This document shows, in pieces, positions 1 through 8,458 of a stretch of DNA of 17,414 bases (position 1 is its first letter; each line of letters begins with the position of its first letter). The stretch comes from Microcaldota archaeon (GTDB lineage: Archaea > Micrarchaeota > Micrarchaeia > Micrarchaeales > Micrarchaeaceae). The position numbers and the translations under genes were made by a program. The notes beneath the pieces were generated by a model. The model had not been told where the DNA came from. It worked only from the letters and a program-made list of their open reading frames with translations, and searched no databases. The stretch covers positions 1 through 17,414 of the forward strand of contig JAKAOJ010000002.1 in NCBI GenBank assembly GCA_021812205.1. Direction: 5' to 3'.

Positions 1-66
1 TGATGCGCATGTACATGGCTGCATGCCTGCTGCTTGGGCATACGCTGGGGTGCGCATAGGGCACAT

Positions 67-119
67 TGCCCAGCCTGCATGGATGCATGCCATCCGCATT
101 GCTGGCTGGGCAGGCTGGG
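67..119. repeat. Overlapping inverted repeats upstream of aglB
   Basis: TGCCCAGCC (67-75) is perfectly complementary to GGCTGGGCA (104-112). The shifted word CCCAGCCTG (69-77) is perfectly complementary to CAGGCTGGG (111-119). One left arm can therefore pair with either of two right arms. The loop holds a small GGATG/CATCC hairpin (81-95). The flanks (about 1-150) are rich in TGCATGC-like words. No T-run follows, so it does not look like a simple terminator. Its role is unknown; it could be an upstream 3' end, a regulatory element or an intergenic repeat. Confidence 0.5.
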
Positions 120-167
120 ATTCGCTCTGCGCTGCCCTGCACAGCATGCCCGCAATGAATTGAATGG

Positions 168-188
168 ATTAATAATGAATTAATAATG
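168..188 (+). promoter_or_regulatory. AT-rich direct repeat, probable aglB promoter
   Basis: The 10-mer ATTAATAATG occurs at 168-177 and again at 179-188, an 11-bp period, in an abrupt AT-rich island after GC-rich DNA. A TATA-like element here would place transcription start at about 195-213, 18-36 nt before the ATG at 231. The alternative ATG at 186 lies inside the second repeat copy, which argues that it is promoter rather than coding sequence. Confidence 0.35.
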
Positions 189-230
189 TTAGCTTGCATT
201 ATTGCAGTAATTTTCAGCTGTGTGGTGCTC

Positions 231-2504
231 ATGGAGGAGGAGTTGCAGCAATCTACTGGCAGCCAGAACGATGGCACCGGGAATGTCAGGGCTAGGCGCA
301 CCGGCGCCAATGACATACTGGCGAACAGGTATGTGCTCTATGCGCTTGTGCTCGCAGTGCTGGTCCTTGCAGTCTATCTCAGGCTGGGCATGTTCCACTA
401 CCAGGGATTCTTCGAGCCTGACGGCTTCTTCCATTACTCAGTAATAAGGGAGGCTGTTGCCAACGGGCTTGCCGTGCCTAGGACGCTGAGCCTGTCAGGC
501 ATACCGTGGCACAATGAAGTTACAGAGCCGCTTGGGCTTTACTTCATGACGCTCGTGCCGTATGCGCTGCTGCTGCACTCGGTCAGCTACTACACCATAA
601 TGCGCCTGGTGCCAGTGTTCTTCGGCATGCTCGATGTGCTGGGCGCGTTCTTCATAATGAAGCACTTCGCCAAGAGCAACGCACTGGCGCTCCTCGGCGC
701 CTTCTTCGTTGCCATATCCTCTGGCGACATCGCAAGGACGGCGGCGCTTGTGTACAGGGGCGATGGCTTCATAACCATATTCATGATAGTGGCGCTGCTG
801 CTGATGTTCAGGGAGATAAACGCGGAAAGCGTGAAGAGGAAGGCGCTGTGGGCATTGGGCGCCGCCTTCACCCTTGGCGTCGGCACTGCAGTCTGGGGAG
901 GCGCGCCGTTCACAGTGATAGTGTACCTGCTTGGCGTGCTCCTGCTGATGGCTTACGGCTTCGTCATGGCCAACAGGAGGCTGCTGCTGGACAGCATCGT
1001 GCTCTCCCTTGCGCTTCTGGTTACATATGCGCTTCAGCACGCATGGATGGCCCTGAGCCTGATAAGGGGGTCTGAGGCACTATCAAGCGCGCACTTCTTC
1101 CTCTTCTGGCTGCCCATGGCAGGAGGCGCTGTGGTGCTCAGGTACATAGTCGACAGGCGCGAGCGCCTTTCCAGCATTGCGATGAACCCTGCTAGGAGGG
1201 CAGGCTTCCTTGCGGCGATAGCGCTGGTATCCATTATAGTGATAGTGGCGCTCTACGGCAGCTATCTGGCAGGCATAGCCAGCGGCGGGGGGCTTGTCAT
1301 TGCGTCAGGCGCACTTGGCAAGACGATACAGGAGCTCCAGAAGCCGACTCTTGCATTCATCTGGGGCAGCTTCGGCTTCGGCATAATACTCGCGCCTGCG
1401 GGTGTGCTGGCATACCTCTTCTGGGCTCACAGGCTGGGCAACTACGCTTACCACACAGTAGGAAAGCTCAAGCTCAGCGTGACGCCTGTGTTCCTGCTCA
1501 TGCTCGGGTACCTTGTTGCGACTGCGTACCTCCAGTATAATGCAGTGCGCTTCAACTCGCTGGTGGCAGTGCCCATAGCAGTGTTTGCCGCATACGGCAC
1601 GTGGGCGGTGTACAGGCGCCTGGCACTGGCAGGCAAAAAGTTTGCTGCTGCAAAGTACATCTACCTAGGCCTGATCGTGTCAGTGCTTATATACGGCACG
1701 CTGCTGACCTACCGCGCATCCTACAGCTCAAGCCAGGCAGACGGCATAAACCCGCAGTTCCTCAGCGCGATGTCATGGCTGAAGAACAACACCGCGTCAA
1801 ACGCAACCGTGCTTGCGGTATGGCCAGACGGTTCTGTCGTAGAGGGATGGGCTGACAGGACCAGCGTGATGGACAGCGTCGGCGGCCAGAACAGCACGCG
1901 CATCGCAGGCTTCTCCAACTTCATACTCAACACGAGCCCAGACACGCAGTACCTCTACGCAATGGACAAGCCGCAATACCTCGTCGCAAGGGGCTACTGG
2001 TACGCCGAGCTGGCTGGCATAGCCCAGGAGGGCAGCATAACCAACGCCAGCGCCTTCGGGTATGACGTGCTGGACCAGCTGCACATAGCCAACACGAGCA
2101 GCGGCCGCCAGTACGCGTTCGCAAGCTCCACATTTCCGTACTACAAGGCGCTCATGCTGGTCAACAGCACTGGAGGCATAAGCGCAGGCATAGGGCAGGG
2201 AAACACAAGCTCGACTCTCAGCAGGGTGGAGCACGTAATGCTGTATAATGAAAACAACTATACCTACCAGATATTCAACTCCACTGCCCAGGCCCTCAAC
2301 TACACGCTGCTGGTCTCGTACGGCAGCTATGGCATAACTGGCGCAGCAATACTCGGGCCGAAGCTCTTATACAGCAACGCCTTCAGGTTCACGTACACGT
2401 GCTCGCAAAGCTCGTGCAGCTACGGCAACGGCACGAACGTGTCGATGCAGCTGGTGTACAGGAACGCAGACACCAGCATATTCAAGATAAACTATACACG
2501 ATGA
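231..2504 (+). CDS. aglB: Oligosaccharyltransferase catalytic subunit, STT3/AglB family
   Basis: Membrane enzyme that moves a lipid-linked glycan onto Asn of N-X-S/T sequons on the outer face of the membrane. From the ATG at 231 (757 aa) there is a short cytosolic N-terminus, a first membrane span near residues 33-50, then many more spans up to about residue 500 and a C-terminal extracytoplasmic domain. Visible family motifs are the first acidic loop motif EPDGFFHY (E62, D64), a second acidic loop motif YRGDGF, and TIQE (from T365), the TIxE external-loop motif of archaeal and bacterial enzymes. The expected WWDYG block is replaced by VWPDG (W531, D533). The C-terminal domain carries 14 sequons. 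An upstream ATG at 186 would add 15 hydrophobic residues; I prefer 231 because it gives a normal cytosolic N-terminus and leaves the AT-rich repeat as promoter. The downstream iron-transporter gene begins 4 nt after the stop, so the two are probably cotranscribed. Confidence 0.88.
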   Translation: MEEELQQSTGSQNDGTGNVRARRTGANDILANRYVLYALVLAVLVLAVYLRLGMFHYQGFFEPDGFFHYSVIREAVANGLAVPRTLSLSGIPWHNEVTEPLGLYFMTLVPYALLLHSVSYYTIMRLVPVFFGMLDVLGAFFIMKHFAKSNALALLGAFFVAISSGDIARTAALVYRGDGFITIFMIVALLLMFREINAESVKRKALWALGAAFTLGVGTAVWGGAPFTVIVYLLGVLLLMAYGFVMANRRLLLDSIVLSLALLVTYALQHAWMALSLIRGSEALSSAHFFLFWLPMAGGAVVLRYIVDRRERLSSIAMNPARRAGFLAAIALVSIIVIVALYGSYLAGIASGGGLVIASGALGKTIQELQKPTLAFIWGSFGFGIILAPAGVLAYLFWAHRLGNYAYHTVGKLKLSVTPVFLLMLGYLVATAYLQYNAVRFNSLVAVPIAVFAAYGTWAVYRRLALAGKKFAAAKYIYLGLIVSVLIYGTLLTYRASYSSSQADGINPQFLSAMSWLKNNTASNATVLAVWPDGSVVEGWADRTSVMDSVGGQNSTRIAGFSNFILNTSPDTQYLYAMDKPQYLVARGYWYAELAGIAQEGSITNASAFGYDVLDQLHIANTSSGRQYAFASSTFPYYKALMLVNSTGGISAGIGQGNTSSTLSRVEHVMLYNENNYTYQIFNSTAQALNYTLLVSYGSYGITGAAILGPKLLYSNAFRFTYTCSQSSCSYGNGTNVSMQLVYRNADTSIFKINYTR

Positions 2505-2508
2505 TGAT

Positions 2509-3462
2509 GTGGCGGGCAGGCACATGCGCAGCACTGAGGAGCGGTTCCTCATGGACGAGCTCTCCGACTACGCGCTGTACAAGGGCACTGAAAAGCACGA
2601 GAGCGATCCTGAGCTCAGGCGCATAGTAGCGCGCCTTAAGGAGACCGAGCTGAGGCACGCGGGCGTGTGGGCCGGCTTCCTCGGGATAAAGGACCTGGAC
2701 AGCGTGAGGGTGCCTGCGTCGCTGAAGCTTAAGGTTTTGGCATATTCTGTGGTGAGGCGCTTCCTGGGCATAGCCTTCGTGACCAAGCTGCTCGAGAGGC
2801 ATGAGCGCGAGGGGCTCGAGGACTACAGGACGCTTGTAGAAGGCAAGGGCTTCAGCAGGGCCACGATGGCAAAGATCAGCGGCATAATAAAGGACGAGGA
2901 GGAGCACGAGGCCACGCTGCTGGGGCAGGTGCAGAAGCACGAGACCGTGCTTGAATACACGCGCTCCATCGTCTTCGGCATGAACGACGGGCTGGTTGAG
3001 ATACTTGCTGTCATAGCTGGCGTGGCAATGATTGCGACCACGGGCTTCGTCGTGGCCCTCACCGGCATCATAGTGGGCGTGTCCGGCACGCTCAGCATGG
3101 CTGCCGGCGCATACCTCTCGTCCAAGTCCGGGAAGGTGGTCGAGAAGTCCCTGAAGGACGGGCAGCAGGCAAGGACCAGCCCGGGAAAAGAGGCGTATTA
3201 TACAGGCCTGTTCTATTTCGTTGGGGCGATTGTCGCCACATACCCCTTCCTGCTCGGGTCGGCAGGCTATCTCGGCATATTGGAGTCTGTCGTCTCTGTG
3301 AGCGTGGTGCTGACACTCGCGTCTGTCCTCATAGCCATTATGAGCGACACCAGGATAAAGACGCGGGTAGTGGAGATGCTGGCAATATCGCTGGGCACTG
3401 CGCTTGCCACCGCTGCGATAGGCTTCGTGGTGAGGACCGTATTCGGCATAGCGATATCGTGA
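2509..3462 (+). CDS. Ferritin-like domain fused to VIT1/CCC1-type iron/manganese transporter
   Basis: A two-part protein of 317 aa. Residues about 10-140 form a rubrerythrin/ferritin-like helical bundle with di-iron ligand patterns: E17 in helix 1, ELRH (E47, H50), an acidic helix near 96-106, and EEEH (E130, H133). Residues about 145-317 match the VIT1/CCC1 membrane domain, with the opening RSIVFGMNDGLVEILAVIAG, the MAAGAYLSSKS block and several hydrophobic spans. By analogy with bacterial MbfA, which has the same architecture, it may bind or sense iron in the cytosol and export Fe or Mn across the membrane; direction and metal are inferred. The GTG at 2509 is the earliest start; the ATG at 2524 (residue 6) is a good alternative and removes nothing important. 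It follows aglB by 4 nt and converges on DP2 with a 10-nt gap. Confidence 0.88.
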   Translation: MAGRHMRSTEERFLMDELSDYALYKGTEKHESDPELRRIVARLKETELRHAGVWAGFLGIKDLDSVRVPASLKLKVLAYSVVRRFLGIAFVTKLLERHEREGLEDYRTLVEGKGFSRATMAKISGIIKDEEEHEATLLGQVQKHETVLEYTRSIVFGMNDGLVEILAVIAGVAMIATTGFVVALTGIIVGVSGTLSMAAGAYLSSKSGKVVEKSLKDGQQARTSPGKEAYYTGLFYFVGAIVATYPFLLGSAGYLGILESVVSVSVVLTLASVLIAIMSDTRIKTRVVEMLAISLGTALATAAIGFVVRTVFGIAIS

Positions 3463-3472
3463 AGGCTGCGGC

Positions 3473-6400
3473 TCACAGGAACTTCGAGAGGTTGAACTGC
3501 TTGTCGGGCATTTCTGGCGCGGAGCCTATGCTCCCGAAGACAGTCTCTATCTCGTCCTTGAGCAGCGCAACCCTCTGCTTTATGTAGGTTTCTAAGTCGT
3601 ACCTCTCTGCCAGCTTTATGGCAGTGTCGAGGTACTTCTCTATGCCGCCCTTCGATATGGTGAGGAGGAGCTTGCCGCCGCACCTGGTGCACTTCCCGAT
3701 CAGCGGAACGCGCCTGTACTTCGCGTTGCAGTTCACGCACCTGAACGTCTGCCTCGAGTACGAGTGCAGGTTGCCCATCAGGTCGGGTATGAAGTGGCTT
3801 AGTATCAGCCTGCGGGCGGTATCGCGCCTGTCGACAGAAGAGAGCCGGTCCATGAGCTCGAACTGCACCGTTATCTTGTCCTGCATCGTCTTTAGCGTTG
3901 TATAGGAGCTCTTCTTCGGCGAGTCTTCTATTGCTGCCGGGCCGCTTCCGTGGGTGAAAGCCAGGCCAGAGAAGGCGCGCTCCGTGCCGAGCCTGTTCGC
4001 AACCACCTCCACGCTGACCTCGCCAGGAGCAGGGTACTGCGCGCACTTCTCGTAGAAATCCAGGCCGAAGCCATCGACAGTCTCCATCGCATGCACTTCG
4101 TCGTCTACTTCCTCAGGCATTATGTTAACAGACAGTATGAGCGGCGCGTCCATTGTGCCGCCCACTGTCGTCGGCAGGTAGCTCCTCGAAAAGTTTATGA
4201 GCGCGTCCAGCAGCAGCATCGTAGTGTCCTCATCGCCGTCGGAGTTGCGCCTGCGCGCGGATATAGTGTATGGATGGGCCAGGCCGACGTTCGCAGTGGT
4301 GAAGCCTATAATCCTGCCCAGCACCCCGGCAGACGTGTGCGGCGAGAGCGTGACCACGCACTGCCCTATCAGGTCGTCTATGCTCTCTGCCCTGTAGAAC
4401 GGCTCCATGCGGTAGTATTTCTCGAGCAGCATGTCGACGAACTTCGCGACCCTGAGAAGGTACTGCGCGCCCCGCACATTCATCACCACGTCCTGGTGCC
4501 TGAGCTCGACGAGCTGGTCTGGGGAGGCGAGCTCCTCGCCCCTGTAGTCCTTCGTGTAGCCGAGCGCCCTGAGCTTTTCTATGGGCGTGCCTATCTCGCT
4601 TGGATAGAAGTGGGTTATGGGTGCGTCGGTGGCGTCGAACCTTGCAGTGCCGTCCTTGAATATGTAGACGTTGTTGACGCTCCTCAGTATGCCTTTCTCG
4701 AGTGGCTCGGCCACCTTGTTGCCGTTGACGAGGCCCTTCACGCCCTTGATGAGCTTCGGCACGCCGGCCATGCCCAGGCTTGCCATTGCAGCGTCGACCT
4801 CTTTTACCAGCGCAATGGACTTCGTCTCGCTAGCTGATGCATCGCCGCCGCAGCGTTCGCAGACCTTGCCTGCGCACAGGGCCCCGCAGCTCTTGCACTT
4901 GTAGACCACCTCCGCCCTGCTCTTGTGCACAGGGCAGTAGAACGTGTCAATATACTCGCCGCCCTTGATGCACCTAAGCCTGGCGAGCTCGACGTACACG
5001 CCCTGCGAGTCGAACTTCCTTGACTCGCTGGTATAGGCCTTGGAGATGCTGCGCTCCTTGCCGCCGTATTCGCCTACGGGAAAGAGCACGTTAGGGGCCG
5101 GCTTCATCAGCCTTTCGCGTGCCTTCTCGGGCCTGCCCATGCGCCCGCCTATCCGGGTGGACCTCCTCATGATCCTGAACGGCGCCACAGAGTTGAGCAT
5201 TTCAAGGACGTCCTTCCCAGCGTCATACCTGTCCAGCACTGATGGATTGACGTCTATAGTCATGTCAGGCTTCGAGAACCCAAGGGTGCACAGCAGGCTC
5301 TGCGCATCGCTGCCATCTATTGATATACTGGAGCCCCTGTCGAAGTGCGGGATGCATATCCTTTCAAGCGTCTCGCGGGTGCGGCCCACGTCGTCGCCCT
5401 CTATCTCTATGCCCTTCAGCGAGAAAACGCTATCGGAATCTGCAAGCACCTTGGCCTCGAGTATTGTCTCAGCAAGGTCCTTCATTGCAGGCGCGCCTGC
5501 ATCAAAATAGTCATAGATGTAGAGAGGATGCATCGGGACTTTGTAGTCGCGCGACAGCGCGTACGCCTGCTCGAAGCTCGCAACATTCGGCATCCTGCCC
5601 TCGTAGCCTGCTGCGCAGAGCTGCCCGTACCAGTACTCCTCGACGTAGCTGCTGGGCTGGAGCGGGGTGTTTGTCTTCTTGAAGTCGCCGTAAGTGACAA
5701 GAATGTCGCCGACAGCCAGTATCTTGGCTATGCTGCCCTTGTACTTTGCTGCGTCTGCTGCGGTGTTTATCCTGAAGGCTTCTCCGGTTTCCAGCTTTAT
5801 GAACGGCCCCTCTATCGTGTCTACAGGCATCGCTATGCAGCCCTTGCCAGGCTTCTCCACCTTCAGCTGCGTGCCTATGGCTATGAAGTCGTCTAGAACA
5901 TGCATGGTAGCTGGGTTGAAGCCCTTGGCGGCTATGCCGGTAAGCCTTGAGCGGCCGTACCTGAGCCTGAACGAGCCCGCATGCTCGGGGTAAGCGAACA
6001 CAGGCCTGCCGGCGACGAGCTCCTGCAGGAACACTGCCTCCTTCTTATCGGGGTTGTCGGTAGGGGAAGGAGCCTTGACCTGCTTCTCTACCTTGATCAC
6101 GTTGTTTAGCCAGCTCCAGTCGAGGCCTGCATTCTTCGTGTGCTTGAGCACGCTCTTCGCCTTCTGCGCTATGCCCTCGCACGAGACCAGGCACACGCCG
6201 CTGCGTATGCGGTTGGATATCTGCTGGGGCTTGCCCTGCGCATCTAGGCGCGTGATGTTCCTGTGGATGTTGATCTCCATCTGCTCTGACGGCAGGCCGT
6301 CTATGCAGACAGGACAGTTCTCCAGTATGGAGCGTATGTCTTCCTCGCTTGGGAGGTACTGCAGCCTAGCCACCCTGGCGTTGTAGAGCTGTATCTCTTC

Positions 6401-6934
6401 CAGGTAGCGCTCTATCTCGCTCTGCTGCGCCTTGTATGCCCCGACGCCCAGCAAGCGCCTTGCAAGGTCTGCGAACGCAACCGACAGCGCGGCAGCCGTG
6501 CCGCCCGCACCCCTTATAGGGCCGGCATACAGCACTGCGGCGTAGTCTGAGCCATCCGGATTCTCGTGAAGCTCTACTCCCTGGACGCCTTCTGTAGGTG
6601 CAACCAGTATGCCCTCCGTCAGGACAGACAGAGCTATACGCACTGCGAGCAGCAGACGCTTGTCAGTCGGTGCAGCGAAGCGCTCGTTGGTGCACACCTC
6701 CTTCACCATCTCAAACGCCAGCTCCTGCCTAGACCTGCCGCCGGCCTTGCTGCGTATTATGTCTGCAAGGCCGTCGACGCGCATTATTCCTTCTACGCGC
6801 GCGGCCAGGTCCGGGGCAGGCCGTATCTCAACCTCTGGCTCGGGGTCATAGCCCTTGCTGCGCGCCTCTGTGGCTACGGAGTACGCCCTCTGGAAATTCT
6901 CAGAGAGCATGTCGAAGTACTCGCGCGTGTCCAT
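3473..6934 (-). CDS. polC: DNA polymerase II (family D) large catalytic subunit DP2
   Basis: Polymerase subunit of the archaeal replicative DNA polymerase D, partner of DP1. It has 1153 aa, normal for an intein-free DP2. The catalytic block reads RRNSDGDEDTTMLLLD, with the metal-binding aspartates at D899 and D901. Cysteine clusters consistent with zinc sites are CPVC in the N-terminal third, a larger set at about residues 667-700 (CPVH, CKSC, CERC), and one at about 1066-1092 (CVNC, CTRC). The last residues, QFNLSKFL (1146-1153), fit the PIP-box pattern Q-x-x-h-x-x-a-a for binding the PCNA clamp. The start ATG at 6934 lies 4 nt after the DP1 stop and has a weak GTGAT ribosome-binding-like element, so the two subunits are translated from one message. 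I found no intein or frameshift. Confidence 0.98.
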   Translation of the reverse strand: MDTREYFDMLSENFQRAYSVATEARSKGYDPEPEVEIRPAPDLAARVEGIMRVDGLADIIRSKAGGRSRQELAFEMVKEVCTNERFAAPTDKRLLLAVRIALSVLTEGILVAPTEGVQGVELHENPDGSDYAAVLYAGPIRGAGGTAAALSVAFADLARRLLGVGAYKAQQSEIERYLEEIQLYNARVARLQYLPSEEDIRSILENCPVCIDGLPSEQMEINIHRNITRLDAQGKPQQISNRIRSGVCLVSCEGIAQKAKSVLKHTKNAGLDWSWLNNVIKVEKQVKAPSPTDNPDKKEAVFLQELVAGRPVFAYPEHAGSFRLRYGRSRLTGIAAKGFNPATMHVLDDFIAIGTQLKVEKPGKGCIAMPVDTIEGPFIKLETGEAFRINTAADAAKYKGSIAKILAVGDILVTYGDFKKTNTPLQPSSYVEEYWYGQLCAAGYEGRMPNVASFEQAYALSRDYKVPMHPLYIYDYFDAGAPAMKDLAETILEAKVLADSDSVFSLKGIEIEGDDVGRTRETLERICIPHFDRGSSISIDGSDAQSLLCTLGFSKPDMTIDVNPSVLDRYDAGKDVLEMLNSVAPFRIMRRSTRIGGRMGRPEKARERLMKPAPNVLFPVGEYGGKERSISKAYTSESRKFDSQGVYVELARLRCIKGGEYIDTFYCPVHKSRAEVVYKCKSCGALCAGKVCERCGGDASASETKSIALVKEVDAAMASLGMAGVPKLIKGVKGLVNGNKVAEPLEKGILRSVNNVYIFKDGTARFDATDAPITHFYPSEIGTPIEKLRALGYTKDYRGEELASPDQLVELRHQDVVMNVRGAQYLLRVAKFVDMLLEKYYRMEPFYRAESIDDLIGQCVVTLSPHTSAGVLGRIIGFTTANVGLAHPYTISARRRNSDGDEDTTMLLLDALINFSRSYLPTTVGGTMDAPLILSVNIMPEEVDDEVHAMETVDGFGLDFYEKCAQYPAPGEVSVEVVANRLGTERAFSGLAFTHGSGPAAIEDSPKKSSYTTLKTMQDKITVQFELMDRLSSVDRRDTARRLILSHFIPDLMGNLHSYSRQTFRCVNCNAKYRRVPLIGKCTRCGGKLLLTISKGGIEKYLDTAIKLAERYDLETYIKQRVALLKDEIETVFGSIGSAPEMPDKQFNLSKFL

Positions 6935-6938
6935 GCTA

Positions 6939-8453
6939 TCACTGGTTAAAGTCTATGGTGACGACTGTCTGGGTCTTGGAGTCGTAAACAGGCAGTATGC
7001 AGGGCGTGGGTATGTGGCCCTGCCTGACCTGGAAGTCTGTGCGTGCCTGCCAGGTCCCGCTGTTGATTACGCTGACACCATGGTAGTTTGCAACGCCGTT
7101 CTTGTGTATGTGCCCCATGTGCAATATGTCTGGCACTGGGTCTATCACCAGGTTGTCGCTCCTGCTCGGAACTATGATGTTGCCAGCATATATCGGAGAC
7201 AGATGGCGGCGCTTGAGCACTTCCACCATCGCAAGCTCAGGCTTGGCGTAGCTCATTCCGGGCACGGCGCTTATTATCGAGTCCAATGATGTGCCATGGT
7301 ATGCGAGCACGTCAAGGCCGTGCAGGTTGAGCATGGAGGGGTTTGACACTATGTGGATGTTGTCCTTCTTGAAGTCGCCGATTAGGTCCTGGCCCAGGGG
7401 TGGCTGTGGCTCTGCCCTCTGAACTGCATCGTGGTTGCCTGCCATCACGAAGACGTGTATGTAATCAGGTATTGCGTCCATGTACTCGAAGAACATCCTG
7501 TACTGGGTGTACATGTCAAGAACTGCAAGGTCGCGGTCCTGGTTGGGGTAGACGCCGATGCCGTCGGCCACGTCGCCTGCGACTACCAGGTACTTAACCC
7601 TGCCTGCAAGGTCGCGCGTCTTGTCGTCGATGCCTCCGTTGAGCCAGCTTATCATCCTGGAGAAGCTCTTCTCCATAAAGAGCTTGCTGCCGACGTGCAC
7701 GTCTGAGACGAAGGCTATCGCCACACCGTCCTCGACGCGTTTCGGCGTCTTTATTGGTACGTCCGGCCAGAGGAGCTCGTTTGCTATGACGAACGGGCCG
7801 GTTACCTTTCCGCGCACCGCAATTACCTCGTCATTCACTATGTATGTGGACTTGGCGAATAGTTCCTTCGCCCTCTGCGATGTGCCGTCGACGAATATTA
7901 CCTTTGCGGAGCCTGTCTCGTCTTCGAGCTCGACGAGGACGTTGCCGTTCTTCGTTACGGCTTTCCTCGACACCATGCCAACTATGTAGACCTCGCGCCC
8001 GCTTGCGTACGACTTCAGGTGCTCCAGGCTCTGGAGGGCATTGCCCATCTGGGCTGCATGCTGCCCCATTATGGTGCGCATCTTGGCGAAGCGGTCATTG
8101 AAGTAGTCGACGAAGTCGCTCACTGCGCCGTGTGCGTGCTCCGCCTGCTTGTTGGTTATCTTGTACAGTGCATCTATCTCAGACGCGCTGGGACTGAAGG
8201 CAGCCGGCCTCTCTATTTCTATCGGCTTTGGGGACTTCTCGCCCTGTATTGCTCTCACTACCGCGGAAAGCTTCTCGTTGTCTATCACTACAGGCTCCCC
8301 CTCCTTCCTGAACTCCCCGAGCCTCGATACTATCACATCGAGGTCCATGCCGGCGATGGAATCCACGTCCACCCCGGTGGAGAGCAGCAGCCCGTACTTC
8401 GAGAGCTTCGAAGTGAGCTCCTTTGCCGTCTCGGTTGCCTTTTCTACCCCCAT
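6939..8453 (-). CDS. polB: DNA polymerase II (family D) small subunit DP1, 3'-5' exonuclease
   Basis: Proofreading subunit of polymerase D, a calcineurin-like phosphoesterase related to Mre11. In 504 aa the order is an N-terminal helical region (about 1-90), a variable linker, an OB-fold (about 152-225) and the phosphoesterase domain (about 245-500). All nuclease motifs are present: SDVHVGS (D251, H253), GDVADGIG, GNHD (340-342), the YHGTS block and GHIHKNG. The exonuclease therefore looks intact, unlike the inactivated B subunits of eukaryotic polymerases. It is shorter than the roughly 600-residue euryarchaeal proteins, mainly in the N-terminal and linker part. It starts 5 nt after the UPF0147 stop without a clear ribosome binding site and ends 4 nt before DP2. 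Confidence 0.97.
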   Translation of the reverse strand: MGVEKATETAKELTSKLSKYGLLLSTGVDVDSIAGMDLDVIVSRLGEFRKEGEPVVIDNEKLSAVVRAIQGEKSPKPIEIERPAAFSPSASEIDALYKITNKQAEHAHGAVSDFVDYFNDRFAKMRTIMGQHAAQMGNALQSLEHLKSYASGREVYIVGMVSRKAVTKNGNVLVELEDETGSAKVIFVDGTSQRAKELFAKSTYIVNDEVIAVRGKVTGPFVIANELLWPDVPIKTPKRVEDGVAIAFVSDVHVGSKLFMEKSFSRMISWLNGGIDDKTRDLAGRVKYLVVAGDVADGIGVYPNQDRDLAVLDMYTQYRMFFEYMDAIPDYIHVFVMAGNHDAVQRAEPQPPLGQDLIGDFKKDNIHIVSNPSMLNLHGLDVLAYHGTSLDSIISAVPGMSYAKPELAMVEVLKRRHLSPIYAGNIIVPSRSDNLVIDPVPDILHMGHIHKNGVANYHGVSVINSGTWQARTDFQVRQGHIPTPCILPVYDSKTQTVVTIDFNQ

Positions 8454-8458
8454 GAGCG

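Noticed and set aside
2..163. Open frame at the left edge reading to a TGA at 161-163
   Set aside because: The product would be a low-complexity His/Trp/Ala/Met string with no recognisable motif, lying across the inverted repeats. It is more likely non-coding, although a gene tail cannot be excluded.
495..1040. Minus-strand frame opposite aglB (181 codons)
   Set aside because: Antisense to conserved STT3 membrane segments. The His/Gln-rich product has no family signature.
3950..4837. Long plus-strand frame opposite DP2 (295 codons)
   Set aside because: It lies wholly antisense to conserved DP2 including the catalytic block. The long frame is explained by the GC-rich codon use of DP2.
3473..6934. 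Intein in DP2
   Set aside because: The catalytic region is continuous and the total length is normal for an intein-free DP2. No Hedgehog/intein splice motifs were seen.
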